From: Panulirus ornatus
Taxonomy: Eukaryota > Arthropoda > Malacostraca > Decapoda > Palinuridae
Direction of reading: 5' to 3'
Length of the DNA stretch: 64,000 nt
NCBI RefSeq assembly: GCF_036320965.1
Contig: NC_092234.1
Span: forward strand, 31,536,703 to 31,600,702
The notes below the pieces were generated by a model. That model did not search any database and was not told the DNA's origin. It saw nothing but the letters and a program-made list of their open reading frames with translations. How positions within the stretch are numbered: position 1 is the first letter of the stretch; the number at the start of each line of letters is the position of its first letter. Shown here piece by piece: positions 47,433 to 58,899 of the stretch. Both the position numbers and the translations under genes were made by a program.

Positions 47433-47434
<2 letters not shown>

Positions 47435-47653
47435 ATCTCTCCGTCTGTTCACGTCTGTCCTCTTGCATGAGGCTGTCCATGTGTGTGTATGTCTCCATTA
47501 ACCTCGTACCTTACCTCTGCTGGACTGTGGCTCTCACTTTAAATCTTATTACGACACAGAAAACTCCACGCTTCTTTTCCTCTCGTTCCTTTTCTCCCTC
47601 TCATTCTCACTCCCTTTGACATTCATCATCCCTTTGGCTCTCTCTTTCATCCC

Positions 47654-47658
<5 letters not shown>

Positions 47659-47699
<41 letters not shown>

Positions 47700-47711
47700 C
47701 CCCCCCCCCAA
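47659..47711. repeat. (TC)n plus C-run
   Basis: About 18 TC units end in a C-homopolymer. Confidence 0.95.
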
Positions 47712-47779
47712 TTTCCTGTCCCTTTTTAATATCTTTCCCCTCCTCACCACCATCCTCATGTCTCCTATCCCCCACACCC

Positions 47780-48245
47780 CACAGGCAGGAAGGTCCCCCC
47801 CCCCCCCTCCCGACAAAGGCAGGGCCAGAAACACCCCCGCCCTCCCCACACAAGCAGGTCCATCAGCTTTCCCCCACACATGCAGGTCAAGCAACTCCCC
47901 ACAAACAGGCTAGTCCAACAGCATCCCCCCCCCCCACAAATGCTGGTCCAGCAGCAAATCCCCCCCTCCCCCCAACTTAGACAGGTCCAGCAGCATTCCC
48001 CCATACATGCAGGTCCAGCAGCTCCCCACCCCACACAGACTGGTCCAGCAGCTCCCCACCCCACACAGACTGGTCCAGCAGCATCCCCACCCCACACAGA
48101 CTGGTTCAGCAGCATCCCCACCCCACACAGACTGGTCCAGCAGCATCCCCACAACACAGAGGCAGGTCCGGAAAGAACCCCCCCACCCCCCCCTTTTACA
48201 CAGACAGGTCCAGCAGCACCCCCTCACCCCCCCCCCCTGCCCGCC
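47780..48245. repeat. 30-31 bp C-rich minisatellite
   Basis: GGTCCAGCAGCTCCCCACCC followed by CACACAGACT starts at 48012, 48042, 48072, 48103 and 48134. More diverged units with C-homopolymer joins extend from 47800 and to 48230. Long P/Q-rich plus and G/C/W-rich minus frames are repeat artefacts. Confidence 0.93.
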
Positions 48246-48480
48246 GTATAAAGGGCGGGGGGAGAGGGGGTTACCCCACCCCACTCATGGCCAGGCTTCA
48301 CAATAATATGATAATTAATGCACCCATCCCCACCAGGGAGCACACAGCTCTCCATTACCGTGGTGCATGTCACTCGCTCTGGGGGAGGTGCGGGGGGAGG
48401 GGAGGGTTGGATGGTCCTCGTGGTGGGTAAGGGGATGGAGGAAGACAGGAGGGGGTAGAAATGAGAAGGGAGAGGAGAGG

Positions 48481-48484
<4 letters not shown>

Positions 48485-48551
<67 letters not shown>
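48485..48551. repeat. (GA)n microsatellite
   Basis: About 33 GA units after GAGGA repeats. Confidence 0.98.
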
Positions 48552-48554
<3 letters not shown>

Positions 48555-48600
48555 TACTGGATGATTGGAGAGTGAGAGGGAATCTACTCTTCGTGAATTA

Positions 48601-48810
48601 CAGGGTGTAGGATGGAGGTGAGGGTGGAGGTGTGGGTGAGGGTGGAGGTGTGGGTGATGGTAGAGGCGGGGTGTAGGGTGGTTGGTCGCGGGAGGGAGAT
48701 GTGGGAAGAGGCATAGGTGAAGCACAAGAGTGTGGGTGGAGGAAACAAGAGAGACAGGTATAGGTGAAGCACAAGAGTGTGGGTGGAGGAAACAAGAGAG
48801 AAAACCACTG
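48601..48810. repeat. 18-bp G-rich repeat followed by a 47-bp tandem duplication
   Basis: GAGGTGTGGGTGAGGGTG occurs about three times at 48615-48660. AGCACAAGAGTGTGGGTGGA (48721 and again 48768) belongs to a nearly perfect 47-bp duplication, which looks recent. Confidence 0.9.
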
Positions 48811-49164
48811 GCATTGCAAAATTTTAATTATTATAATCATTATTATTATTATCATTGTCATTATTGATCATTCATCTATAATGTTTACATTTTTGGGGGG
48901 AGGGCTTATTGAAACCTAAAGCATGGTGCCTCAGGAGGGGAAGGGGGAGCCCGAGATGACCTGGGAGAGGGGGAGATAACACAGAAGGGGTCACCTGGTT
49001 GGTGAGGAAATGAGGCAAGACAGACAGACAAGTTGGGAGTGGAGGGTGAAGTCTACCGAAACGGAATGGAAGCTGTGGGATGGAGCCGGGTCGGTGGAAA
49101 TGGAAGAGTTGGTTGAGAGTGGAGAAAACTGGGGGAGCAGGGATGACGAGGGAGGAGTAGAAGT

Positions 49165-49395
49165 GATGGGACAGTGTCTTGTTATGGCACTGAGGTTGTG
49201 CAGAAGCGATTTGCTGTGGGATGGAGGTTGTGGAACAGTGTCTTGTTTTGGGATGAAGGTTGTGGAAAAAGACTCTTGCTATGGGATGGAGGATGTGGAA
49301 CAGTGTCTTGCTATGGGACGGACCTTGCGGAAAAGCGTCTTCCTATGGGATGGAGGTCGTGGAACAGCGTCTAGGTATGGGATAGAGGGTGTGCA
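49165..49395. repeat. 32-bp minisatellite
   Basis: GGGATGGAGGTTGTGGAACA followed by GTGTCTTGCTAT starts at 49218, 49250, 49283, 49315, 49347 and 49379, nearly all 32-bp steps, with one diverged unit to the left. The apparent W/G/C-rich proteins over it are artefacts. Confidence 0.94.
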
Positions 49396-49800
49396 ATAAC
49401 GCATCGGAAATAATGATTTACTAAGGTTTACCTCCGGGTTCAAAGGAAATCATTAAAGTCAGAAATACATTTCTTTTTTTTTCCCACGTCGACATACTTA
49501 TTTACCTCGTATGATTAGCGTTTATGAAGACCTCATTTAATCTTGGCCTTTTAACCTCCCATCACTAAAGGCAATAACGAGAAATAACCGCAACCTTAAT
49601 GAACGTAATCACGAAGGCATAAATCCGGGTTGTGATGACGCTAATTAATCTTTCTCGTCTTTAATCAGCTTTTACATACATTCCACACCTGCATACACGC
49701 GTCATCAGGCCCGCTCATCCACCGACCCACACCCACACAAGCTCACACACACTTCCGCTCTCACTCACTCACTCATGTCTCACGAAATTTGAAAGAAAAC
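49396..49800. other. Complex single-copy A/T-rich DNA
   Basis: This stretch is free of simple repeats apart from a T-run near 49473, and contains several homeodomain-like cores (ATGATTAGCG, GCTAATTAATC, TTTAATCAGC). No ORF. It could be conserved regulatory DNA, but only comparison with related genomes can tell. Confidence 0.3.
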
Positions 49801-49938
49801 ACACACACACACATGAGATAGGACCCCAAGAACATAAAGCTCCCTCCCCATACAGCACAAAGAAGTATGTAAGATATTTGTATCTAAAATTAATCACTCG
49901 TACACAACACACACTGGCAAACACTCACGCTTCTTTTA

Positions 49939-49940
<2 letters not shown>

Positions 49941-50012
<72 letters not shown>
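49941..50012. repeat. (CT)n microsatellite
   Basis: About 36 CT units. Confidence 0.98.
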
Positions 50013-50018
<6 letters not shown>

Positions 50019-50147
50019 ACGTATGATTAAAAGCGTATGCATCAACGTGCATGTATGTTGCAAGTGTCTTGCCATCCATTTACAGACAGCTCTCCCTCCT
50101 CCTGTCCAAGTCACCACCACCCCTCCTTAACCCCACCACAACCCCTC

Positions 50148-50150
<3 letters not shown>

Positions 50151-50199
<49 letters not shown>
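50151..50199. repeat. (CA)n microsatellite
   Basis: About 24 CA units. Confidence 0.98.
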
Positions 50200-50204
<5 letters not shown>

Positions 50205-50289
50205 CAACCCCAATCCTCCCACTTCTAAACAAGTTAATCCCCACAACCCCCACCTCCCTGTTCCCCTCCCTCCCTCAATACATTGACAG

Positions 50290-50475
50290 ATAATCAAAAA
50301 CACAAATCCGTCGGCCATTAGGGACGCCACGCAAAAATCGAGTATTGACCGAGTGCGTTACGGTGGTCCGCCCCGCCGTGGTTACAGTCGCCCCAACCAA
50401 TTAACACAAGATGCTAACGAGTCAAGTAAACACCGAGATCCCCTGATAAGCAATACCTATTACCAATGACGCCGT
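50290..50475. other. Complex single-copy DNA, CpG-containing
   Basis: No repeat and no ORF. Balanced composition with several CpG (GTCCGCCCCGCCGTGG near 50366) stands out against the flanking C-rich and G-rich low-complexity sequence. Confidence 0.3.
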
Positions 50476-50504
50476 GGTGGACCCCCCCCCCTCCCCTTCC
50501 ACAG

Positions 50505-50700
50505 GGAAAGGCGGTGGGAGGGAGGGGTGGAGTACAGGAGGAGGGAAGGAGGGAAGGAGGGAGGGGTGGTTGGGTGGTGGGTGTCGTGTCAAGGTGTCAA
50601 GTCATGCTTTTAAATTGGGGGGGAGGGAGGGAGGGAGGGAGGGAGGAAGGAGAAAGGGTGTGAGGGGGGAGGGAAGGGAAGGGAAGGGGGGGGGGTCAAA
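50505..50700. repeat. (GGGA)n-type purine tract
   Basis: GGAGGGAAGGAGGGAAGGAGG and (GGGA)n at 50625-50645, ending in a G-run at about 50686-50694. Confidence 0.92.
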
Positions 50701-50829
50701 AATTACCATGAGGGGTACAAAAACCTTTGGAGAAATCTGTCCTGTGATTGTATTTGCGGTATACTGTATTTTAGGATACATCCCGGAACCATTCCTAAAT
50801 GTGGAAGTTTTATTTCCCAGTATATCCCT

Positions 50830-51115
50830 CAGCGTGTACCATTAAACCACCCATCCATACCATGCAAGCATTAAACCACCCATCCGTGTCAATCATTCAC
50901 CTCTCACACATGCATTAAACCACCCATCCATACATGTATTCATCTACCCTTCCACACCATCGCATACCCTCACACTTGCGATAAACCACTTATCTACACC
51001 TATCACTTACCCTTATACATGCATCAAACCATCCATCCATACCCTCCCACATGCATTAAACCACTCATCATTGCTACCATTCACATACCCATCGCACATG
51101 CAGTACATACATACA
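50830..51115. repeat. Degenerate minisatellite around CATTAAACCACCCATCC
   Basis: GCATTAAACCACCCATCCAT and shorter variants occur about eight times at 30-45 bp steps. Confidence 0.8.
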
Positions 51116-51150
51116 TTATAATTGTCTTAACACAGCACTTGAGAGTCTTC

Positions 51151-51151
<1 letters not shown>

Positions 51152-51202
<51 letters not shown>
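51152..51202. repeat. (AC)n microsatellite
   Basis: About 25 AC units. Confidence 0.98.
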
Positions 51203-51205
<3 letters not shown>

Positions 51206-51545
51206 CACCATATCAATAGATTCAAAACCTCTTAACCTATACCCACCAGAACGTCATGTATTTATCTCAAGTACGAATGGAACAAGTCTGCATACTTTCC
51301 TCATCCTCCACTGACAACACTACGGACCTTAATCTTGCATATTAACACGAGAAAAAGTGGTATTGCTACCTACACCTGAATTACCCTCCATCATACATCC
51401 CTTTCGATTGCCTAAACCTAGACTGACTCATCTGTCTATCTACATCTCTATCCTATCTATCGATCACTCTATCTATCTATCAATCTCATCTATCTGGAAG
51501 TGATCACCGTCGGATTATCGGCCAGTGCCACTATCATCCCCAGTA
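51203..51545. other. Unique intergenic DNA
   Basis: No gene. (TCTA)n-like words between 51438 and 51494. Confidence 0.4.
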
Positions 51546-51900
51546 CTTCCAGTAACCTGTACTAGCAAAAGATCCACCAGTCCTCACTCGGCACGAGATT
51601 ATGCACGGGGCTTCCGGCACACAGCAATCCCAGTAACAAGTCTCTCCCGGTACACGTAACCCACAGTACACATAGCTCTCTGTATACGTCGTTCCCGGTA
51701 CACACTGACCCTGGTGCACGTAGCTCCCGGTGCCTATCGCCTCTGCTGCACGTAGTTCCAGGTATATATCGCCCTAGTACACGTACCTCCCAGTATATGT
51801 TGTCCCTGTTACACGAATCTCCTTGTACACATTGTACGCGTAGCTCCCGGTACACATGACTCCCAGTATATGTGATTCCTGGTACAAATCAGCGGCACAG
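51546..51900. repeat. Degenerate minisatellite around CCCGGTACACGTAGCT
   Basis: CTCCCGGTACAC and ACGTAGCTCCC variants recur about every 20 bp across 51640-51890. Confidence 0.75.
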
Positions 51901-52659
51901 CGAGGCATACTGGCTGATAAATAAAAGAAATGGCAGCCGGAAATATATTTTCCAAAGGTTAAAAGTATCAACGTATAACTGTTTAATCAGACCTCCTGAG
52001 ATACCAAAGTCAGTAAACCCGTAAACCAACACCACACTGGAAAACAGACTGCCACAAGCTGATGACAGCAGCAGCTCAAGTTTAAACTACATGTACTAAA
52101 ATTCTTTCACTTCAGGCTCAAGTGAACTCAACCCATCCAACCTACCAAAGCTCTGATCCTCTACACGTGGAGTATCCAAGCACAAGGTAATCTACCAGAT
52201 CCTCTTGCAAACCCACATTCGGCTGCCTTACGTATGATCAAGACTGAACGACCCATCAAACATACTCACCTATGGGTCAAATAAGCTTAGTCTCATAATG
52301 CGTCATAATCACCTTATATATACCTACTTACCATCAAGTCATACTGCGTTATTCTTACCCACTTACACGCAAATCATCCATGATACCCTCCTACTTCAAT
52401 TCAAGGCATACTAACCATGTCTTCTATTCACTTACACTCAGGTCACACCACACATGCTATGTACATACTTTCCTCCTACTTACAACCTTATATAACCCGC
52501 CTCTATACTAACATCATACGGCCCACACCACCACCAGTTAGTTGTAAAGATGAGCCTTAAACCATTGCCCCTTTTTTTTTCTTGTTTCCAAAGGTTTTAT
52601 TTGTCATAAATCTTCCTTCGTGTAAGATTTTTCTCTTTTTTTTTTCCCTCTCCTTTATT
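51901..52659. other. Unique intergenic DNA
   Basis: No gene recognised. TACTTAC/TTACACTCA words recur loosely between 52290 and 52490. Confidence 0.4.
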
Positions 52660-52669
52660 GGCGTTGCGA

Positions 52670-52910
52670 GAAAAGATGCCCACTGGTTCAATGAACTGTT
52701 GAACTGGTTCAATGGACTGTACCAGTGCTTCACTGAAATGTTCCATTGACTCGCTGAACTGTTATACTGGTTCACTGAAGTGTTCCGCTGGTTAACTGAA
52801 CAGTTCCACTAGTTCACTGAATTGTTCCGCTATACTGTTCTACTGGTTCAGTGAAATGTTCCGCTGGTTCACTGAACTGTTCCACTAGCTTAAAGACTTG
52901 TTCCACAGAA
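52670..52910. repeat. About 21-bp minisatellite around GTTCCGCTGGTTCACTGAACT
   Basis: GGTTCACTGAACTGTTCC variants occur about eleven times, with single-base changes and partial units. Confidence 0.88.
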
Positions 52911-53267
52911 CTGCTCCAGTTCGTTCTTGGCCAAAAGAAGACAATGATGGGTTTTGCTATGCCGTTGATACTGTCTTGAAGAAGGTATGAATAATTAAGA
53001 TTTGCTTCTTTCATCTATTTTCTAATGTCTATTGTTATTCATTGACTCATCTATCCATTATTCTCGGGTGGGTGATCATTATGTGACTTTTTAATATTCA
53101 TTTTCTTGGTGGGATTATTCATGATCAATCCTTCATCTCATCATCTACGAGGATTACTCAGCAATTTGTCCTCTACCCTCCTCCCTCTATCTATGCCCCC
53201 TAAACCTCCTCCTCCTCCTTTCTTTGCCTTCTCCCTCCTTCTTCCTCCAATCTATGCCTCCCTTGGA

Positions 53268-53875
53268 AGCCTCAGGTCACACACAAGTGGACACCTCAGG
53301 TCACACTCAAAGTGGAGGCCTCAGGTCACACTCAAGGTGGACACCTCAGGTCACATACAAAAAGGACAACTCAGGTCACACACTCAAGGCGGAGGCCTCA
53401 GGTCACACTCAAAGTGGAGGCCTCAGGTCACACTCAAGGTGGACACCTCAGGTCACATACAAAAAGGACACCTCAGGTCACACACTCAAGGTGGACACCT
53501 CAGGTTACACTCAGGGTGGACACCTCAGGTCACACTCAAGGTGGAGACCTCAGGTCACACACTCAAGGTGGACACCAAGTCACACTCAGGGTGGAGCCCC
53601 AAGGTCACACTCGAGGTGGACACCAGGTCACACTCAGGGTGGAGACCTCAGGTCACACTCAAGGTGGAGACCTCAGGTCACACACTCAAGGTGGACACCA
53701 GGTCACACTCAGGGTGGAGCCCTCAGGTCACACTCAAGGTGGAGACCTCAAGTCACACTCAAGGTGGAGACCTCAGGTCACACACTCAAGGTGGACACCA
53801 GGTCACACACTCAGGTGTGGAGACCTCAGGTCACACTCAGGGGGAGGCCCTAATTCATAATACAAGACGGAAACC
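53268..53875. repeat. 24-28 bp minisatellite of about 25 units with higher-order structure
   Basis: CAGGTCACACTCAAGGTGGA followed by CACCT is repeated at least 23 times, with two decayed units to about 53875. Variant units (AAAGTGGAGGC, ATACAAAAAGGAC, ACACTCAAGGTGG) recur in the same order: units 2-5 (about 53295-53396) match units 6-9, a 102-bp higher-order repeat. The 306-, 209- and 182-codon plus frames are overlapping readings of the array in three frames. Confidence 0.96.
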
Positions 53876-54369
53876 CCAGGTCACACACGGGACGCAGCGC
53901 CCTTCACGCAGGGAGGACGTGAACGAAACCCCCACCGCCTGCAGTGCCCTTCATAACAGGAAGCATCGCCACCACCTCCCCTCACCTCCTCCAGACACTC
54001 AGCCCCGCGTCAGGAGGTATGGATGAAAGACAAATGGCCACCGAAATCGGGCGAAGGAGAAAAAAAAATCATGAAAAATAAGCTATTGTAATTAGTGAAA
54101 AATCAGTGAACAAGTGTGGGAAACGGGCCTTCTTATCAGACCCCTCGCCATAACTCTTACATCGCTAATTGGAAGCCCCTCTGTCTGCATCAATTTTGGT
54201 CCTTAGGCGACAGCTGGATAATGTTCAAGTTAATCGTTTCCTTCACCTGTGCCTTGCGTCCATTGTAAGTTAACCGAGACTGCAAATGTAAGCACGTAAA
54301 TTATATTCCGTTTATGAATATATTACACGAACTGATTTCCCAGTGGAAGTGTTGGAAGGTACCATGCAA
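53876..54369. other. Complex single-copy DNA
   Basis: No simple repeats and no ORF of note from about 54080 to 54310. A possible regulatory island between two minisatellites, judged only by its complexity. Confidence 0.3.
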
Positions 54370-54715
54370 GGTGTGGGGGATCAATGGGGCTTCGGTTAGC
54401 AGGTGCCATGGGGGAAGAGAGATCTTTGGGGCTACGGTTGGTAGCTATCATGGGGTAGAGATCTATGGGGCACTTGGCTGGGTGGTATCATGGGGTAGAG
54501 ATCTATGGGGCACTTAGTTGGGTGGTATCATGGGGTAGAGATCTATGGGGCACTTGGTTGGGTGGTATCATGGGGTAGAGATCTATGGGGCACTTGGTTG
54601 GGTGGTATCAAGGGGGAGACATCTATGGAGGTCCAGCTGGTAGACATCATGGGGGGGGGGAAAGAGAGGTCTATGGGGCTTCAGTTGGTATGTATTATGG
54701 GGAGAAATCTACTTG
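54370..54715. repeat. 40-bp minisatellite
   Basis: CATGGGGTAGAGATCTATGG followed by GGCACTTGG(T/C)TGGGTGGTAT starts at 54449, 54489, 54529 and 54569 with only one or two base differences between units. A variant unit begins at 54609, and diverged units lie on both sides. Homogeneity suggests recent expansion. Confidence 0.96.
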
Positions 54716-55010
54716 GTTAATAAGTATTAATAAGTATCAAGCCTTGATTAATAAGTATTATGGGGAGGAGAGAATTATGGGGCTTTGGTTGGCAGGTATG
54801 ATGGGGAAGAGAGACTTATGGGGTCACTCCAGTGGCCTTTTGAAAACTATGACCGTAGTTTATCAAAGCAAATACAAATGACTTGAGCTTACGACATGGC
54901 AAAGGATGCCATTATCTCTGGTGACAGACAACGCGGAATCTGGAGACTTCCGCTGTCGACCCAAGCCGAAGTGACAGGGACTCTAACCCGTCATGCCCGG
55001 CAGGGTAGTT
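54716..55010. other. Unique intergenic DNA
   Basis: TATTAATAAGTAT words near 54720-54750 and decayed 40-bp-type units to 54830. No gene. Confidence 0.4.
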
Positions 55011-55014
55011 GGGG

Positions 55015-55275
55015 ACGATTACACACATGAATACCCTGTCTTGTCATAACCTCACACCACACCTCGCAATTTCAGTGGGGGCATCGTGTCCTAAGCTCAC
55101 ACCACTTCAGGGGAGGTTCCCAGTGTCTTAACCTCACACTAATGTACATCACCATCTCCTGTGCTCACACAACTGTAGGCTTTCTGGGTCGTAACCTCAC
55201 ACTAACGGAGATTCGTTTCTCCTGAGCTCACACTACTAAAGGTCTCGTGTATCATAACCTCACACTAAATATAAG
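55015..55275. repeat. Degenerate minisatellite around ATAACCTCACAC
   Basis: GTC(A/T)TAACCTCACAC and GAGCTCACAC variants alternate about every 30-35 bp. Confidence 0.75.
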
Positions 55276-56640
55276 GTTTACAAATACAAGCCAATAGATA
55301 AGATGTTCGCCCATCAGGACGGCCATAGGCACTCCCATGATGCCAGGCTTATCTACAATTCATAACAAGCTTCCAGTTCGGTCAACATCATCATCATCAT
55401 CATTAACAAGACTTCCCACATCATCGACCCTACGACCAATGACGTGGTCGTGACGTGGTCTGTGGAATCCCACATCACCCGCTATAAACTGATGACCACA
55501 GAACTACCCAATTACCACGCCTGTTTCTTGCTCCCTCTTTCTTTCGTGATATCAAACAAGCACACATTATTGGACCGTTACATTTAGAATTACAACACGG
55601 ACTGATGAACTGATGACGATCACTGTGGTGGTGGTTGTGGAGTTCAACACCACAAGACTCACACCATCAACACCACAAGGTATCCAAGAACTCACCTAAT
55701 GAAGGATCAGACCCCCTGCCTGCGCGCCACGGAACATCACTGGAGAACAAGTTTTTAAGATCCTCCAGGTCGACCGTTGCAAAGCCCTCGGCCCCGATCA
55801 CCATCAATCAACTCCCTAACTACCGAATCTATCATCAACCGCCCTAACTAAACTATCGTGTAATTACAAGCCATCCGCTCCAACTCCGAAGCCCCTTCGC
55901 AAACTGATCGAACGGGGCGATAAATTCTCTCAAAACAGGCAGTAGTAGTATTCTTCAAGAGGAACTTACGCTCATTGAGTGGATCGACTCGGCCACCAAG
56001 CTTCTACACCTACTGAGTGGCCGGGCGCGCCCCCCCTTACCCCGTTTTCGTCTCTACCCAGGTCGGTCGAGTCACTCACCTGTAAAGAAAATGGAAAAGG
56101 GAGAATATTAATGCTAAAGGAATGTTCAAGGGTTCTGTTGACCCGTCATGGTTATTAACCTTTACCTCAGATTTTCCCGTTTTTCCCCCAAGAAATATCA
56201 CAGAAAATGGTATTGTGGAGAAAATGAAGGAACAATATACAGATACTGAATATCATTAACATAAATACACGAAGGAAATTACCCCATTTCTACTACGTCG
56301 CTTTCTATTGCCTGAAACACACACAGAAATGATTATCAACACCCCAAGTTATTATTTAAACGGAGACATTTCACACCAGCCCCCTTCACCCCCCTAAAAA
56401 AAAAAAAAAGGCCTGGGCAGGTTCAATGAAACTGTTTGCGAAGGGCAAATGCAGTAAAGTGCAGGGAAGAAATACGTGTAGATCCTGAGGGGGAGGTCAC
56501 ATTCCTTGACACGGCCAACCTGTGACCCCCAAGGGCTCAATGATGTATAATCCAAATAATTGAATTCTGACGGAGACCCGTGTGTGTGTGTGTGTGTGTA
56601 CCTCGACGATATGAAAACGCGGCGCGAGAGATGCAGCAGT
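55276..56640. other. Unique intergenic DNA
   Basis: (CAT)n near 55389-55402, an A-run at about 56396-56409 and (TG)n at 56580-56598. No gene recognised. Confidence 0.45.
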
Positions 56641-56815
56641 TAGATACACCCCGTAACGGCATACTCATGTACTGCCCCGAAGGTGGGTAGGTCCATAAAA
56701 GGCATACCCATGTACACTCCAAGGGTGGATATGTCCCTTAAGGCATACCCACGTAATGCCCCCGAAGGGTAGATACGCCCATTAAAGAGCATACCCATGC
56801 ATACCCCGCGGCTCA
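56640..56815. repeat. 43-44 bp minisatellite around GGCATACCCATGTA
   Basis: The (G/A)GCATAC element lies at 56658, 56701, 56744 and 56788. Units continue with CCCCGAAGGGTGGATA and GTCCATTAAA variants. Confidence 0.9.
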
Positions 56816-56885
56816 TTGCGGTATATTCATGGAACTCTTCATCGCAATCACATAATCGTATCGTTACGATCCAATTCCATCCATT

Positions 56886-56886
<1 letters not shown>

Positions 56887-56956
<70 letters not shown>
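56887..56956. repeat. (GA)n microsatellite
   Basis: About 35 GA units. Confidence 0.98.
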
Positions 56957-56959
<3 letters not shown>

Positions 56960-57189
56960 CTAGATTTCAAAGAGCATTTACGCTTGTAATCTACGAAATC
57001 AGAGTGAGAGCATAACAGTAACGTCAGACCGTCAGGAGCCAAGCCATGGTCTCTGACTTACCTCCTCCTCCTCCTCTAGAAAGAAAGAAATATATTCGTG
57101 CCTTCACACTATCGTCTGAACCGGCCTAGCCTCATCCCCGGGACCTGGACGATGAATCTGGCGGTATGGTGAGTCAGGTGATAATTATG

Positions 57190-57286
57190 ATAGTGACGAT
57201 GATGATGATGATGATGATGATGATGTCACTGATATGGATCACCTCAAACGGACAACTGAGCACTGATAATGATGATGGTGATGATA

Positions 57287-57320
<34 letters not shown>

Positions 57321-57560
57321 CTAGGCGTGATAAGGGCATCGTCTATGATGATATGGATCGCCAGGATGATGATGATGATGATGATGAAGATGATGATGAT
57401 TATGATGATGAAGGCAATAACGGCAATGACGAGATGATGATGATGATGACTGCCACGATCACAGCGATGATGATGATGATGATGGTGAGGGCAGGCAATG
57501 ACAGATAAAACGAATGATGAGCTCGTCATAGCAATGATAATGATGATAGTGAATAATGAC
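57190..57560. repeat. (GAT)n-rich region
   Basis: Four (GAT/ATG)n runs (about 57198-57224, 57278-57320, 57364-57402, 57463-57485) with degenerate links. H/I-rich minus and D/M-rich plus frames are artefacts. Confidence 0.95.
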
Positions 57561-57843
57561 GACGTCATGAACGATGCGAGCCATAGTTAACTACTTGGTT
57601 ATGATAACTAACTCAGGCCTTAGCAAAGCCCTTGGCCTTGATCATGACAATAAATTTGAATACATTAAGATGTTCGACTCATGACCTTAAAGGGTCATAA
57701 GGACATATCAAAGCCCTCGAGCATGACGTTATAACCTTTGGATATGATGGCAACTTAATGGTTAAGGTCAAAGGTCAGGCCATCATACCCGAGGATCGTA
57801 CCGTTGTGTGCAAAAGGTCGTACTGTCGTGTTCAAGGGTCGTA

Positions 57844-57960
57844 CAGTCGTTCTTAAGGAACTTGGCCACAATTAAGGCACTAGGCCACAATTAAGGCACT
57901 TGGCCACAATTAAGGCACTTGGACACAATTAAAGCACTTGGCCACAATAAAACACTGGCT
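57844..57960. repeat. 19-bp minisatellite GGCCACAATTAAGGCACTT
   Basis: Units begin at 57864, 57883 and 57902 with an exact 19-bp step and continue with small changes to about 57955. The GGCCACAAT core reappears in the degenerate array at 58900-60060. Confidence 0.95.
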
Positions 57961-58568
57961 AAATCAAGACTTCACTTCTAATTGGGGTATTTAGATAACA
58001 GAGAGGCTTTCAGGCAAAGTCAGTCAAGTCACCTAGCCATAAGAAGGCCCTTAGCCAGCGAAAGCCCCGGCGCTGGGGGTAGTACGAACCAGTACTACTG
58101 CTTCAGTCATAACAACGACACTTCGACACATGAAGGAACCTGGCCGAAAAGGGCACTTCGATGCGTTAAGATACTATAGAGAATGATGATAATAATCACA
58201 GTACTAACAAAAATAGTAATAAAGGATCGCAATAAGGACCGTGGTTTCAATAAATCCTCCAGCTTGTAATAAGGGATTTGACGGTAATGAATCAGCCACA
58301 GTAAACCACTCAATTACCATAAGGCTCTAAACAACTCTTATGTGGACTTCTCGTGATGTCTGCTTCTTCCCTTACCCCGCTAAACTTTGGAACTCTTTCA
58401 CCTTTTCCGTTCTCTCTTAACAACTACAACCTGAATCTTTTCGAAAACGGCAGTTGTTCCACCTGTACAAAATATAAAAGCATTCATGTTTTACCTTTTC
58501 TGTCCCTTTATAAAGCGTCTTTCAAAGCCTGGTCCTGATGAGGACTTTTGATTGATGCTGGAGTCATA
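57961..58568. other. Unique intergenic DNA
   Basis: CTAGCCATAAGAAGGC and CTTAGCCAGC words hint at decayed 19-bp-type units at the left. No gene recognised. Confidence 0.4.
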
Positions 58569-58573
58569 TAATA

Positions 58574-58616
<43 letters not shown>

Positions 58617-58663
58617 TAATAATGATAATATTGATGATAATAATAATAATGATAGTAATGATA

Positions 58664-58716
<53 letters not shown>

Positions 58717-58786
58717 TGTAATAATAATAATGATAATAAATAATAGTATCAATAATAATACTAGTACTATTACTACTACTACTACC

Positions 58787-58824
<38 letters not shown>

Positions 58825-58855
58825 TAATAATTATAATATTAATGATAATAATGAT
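58569..58855. repeat. (AAT)n/(GAT)n microsatellite region
   Basis: (AAT)n runs with GAT, GTA and CTA interruptions, the longest at about 58667-58713 and 58787-58820. Confidence 0.97.
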
Positions 58856-58899
58856 AATCTGGCAGCGGTAAATAATATGACAAGTGAACTACAATAAAT

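Noticed and set aside
53268..53875. CRISPR-like array
   Set aside because: Units are directly adjacent with no unique spacers, and the setting is eukaryotic.
53106..54026. 306-codon plus-strand frame with SGHTQ-type repeats
   Set aside because: Three overlapping frames read the same 24-28 bp minisatellite. Unit lengths vary without regard to codons.
57239..57568. Histidine-rich 109-codon protein on minus
   Set aside because: Produced by GAT trinucleotides read as CAT/ATC.
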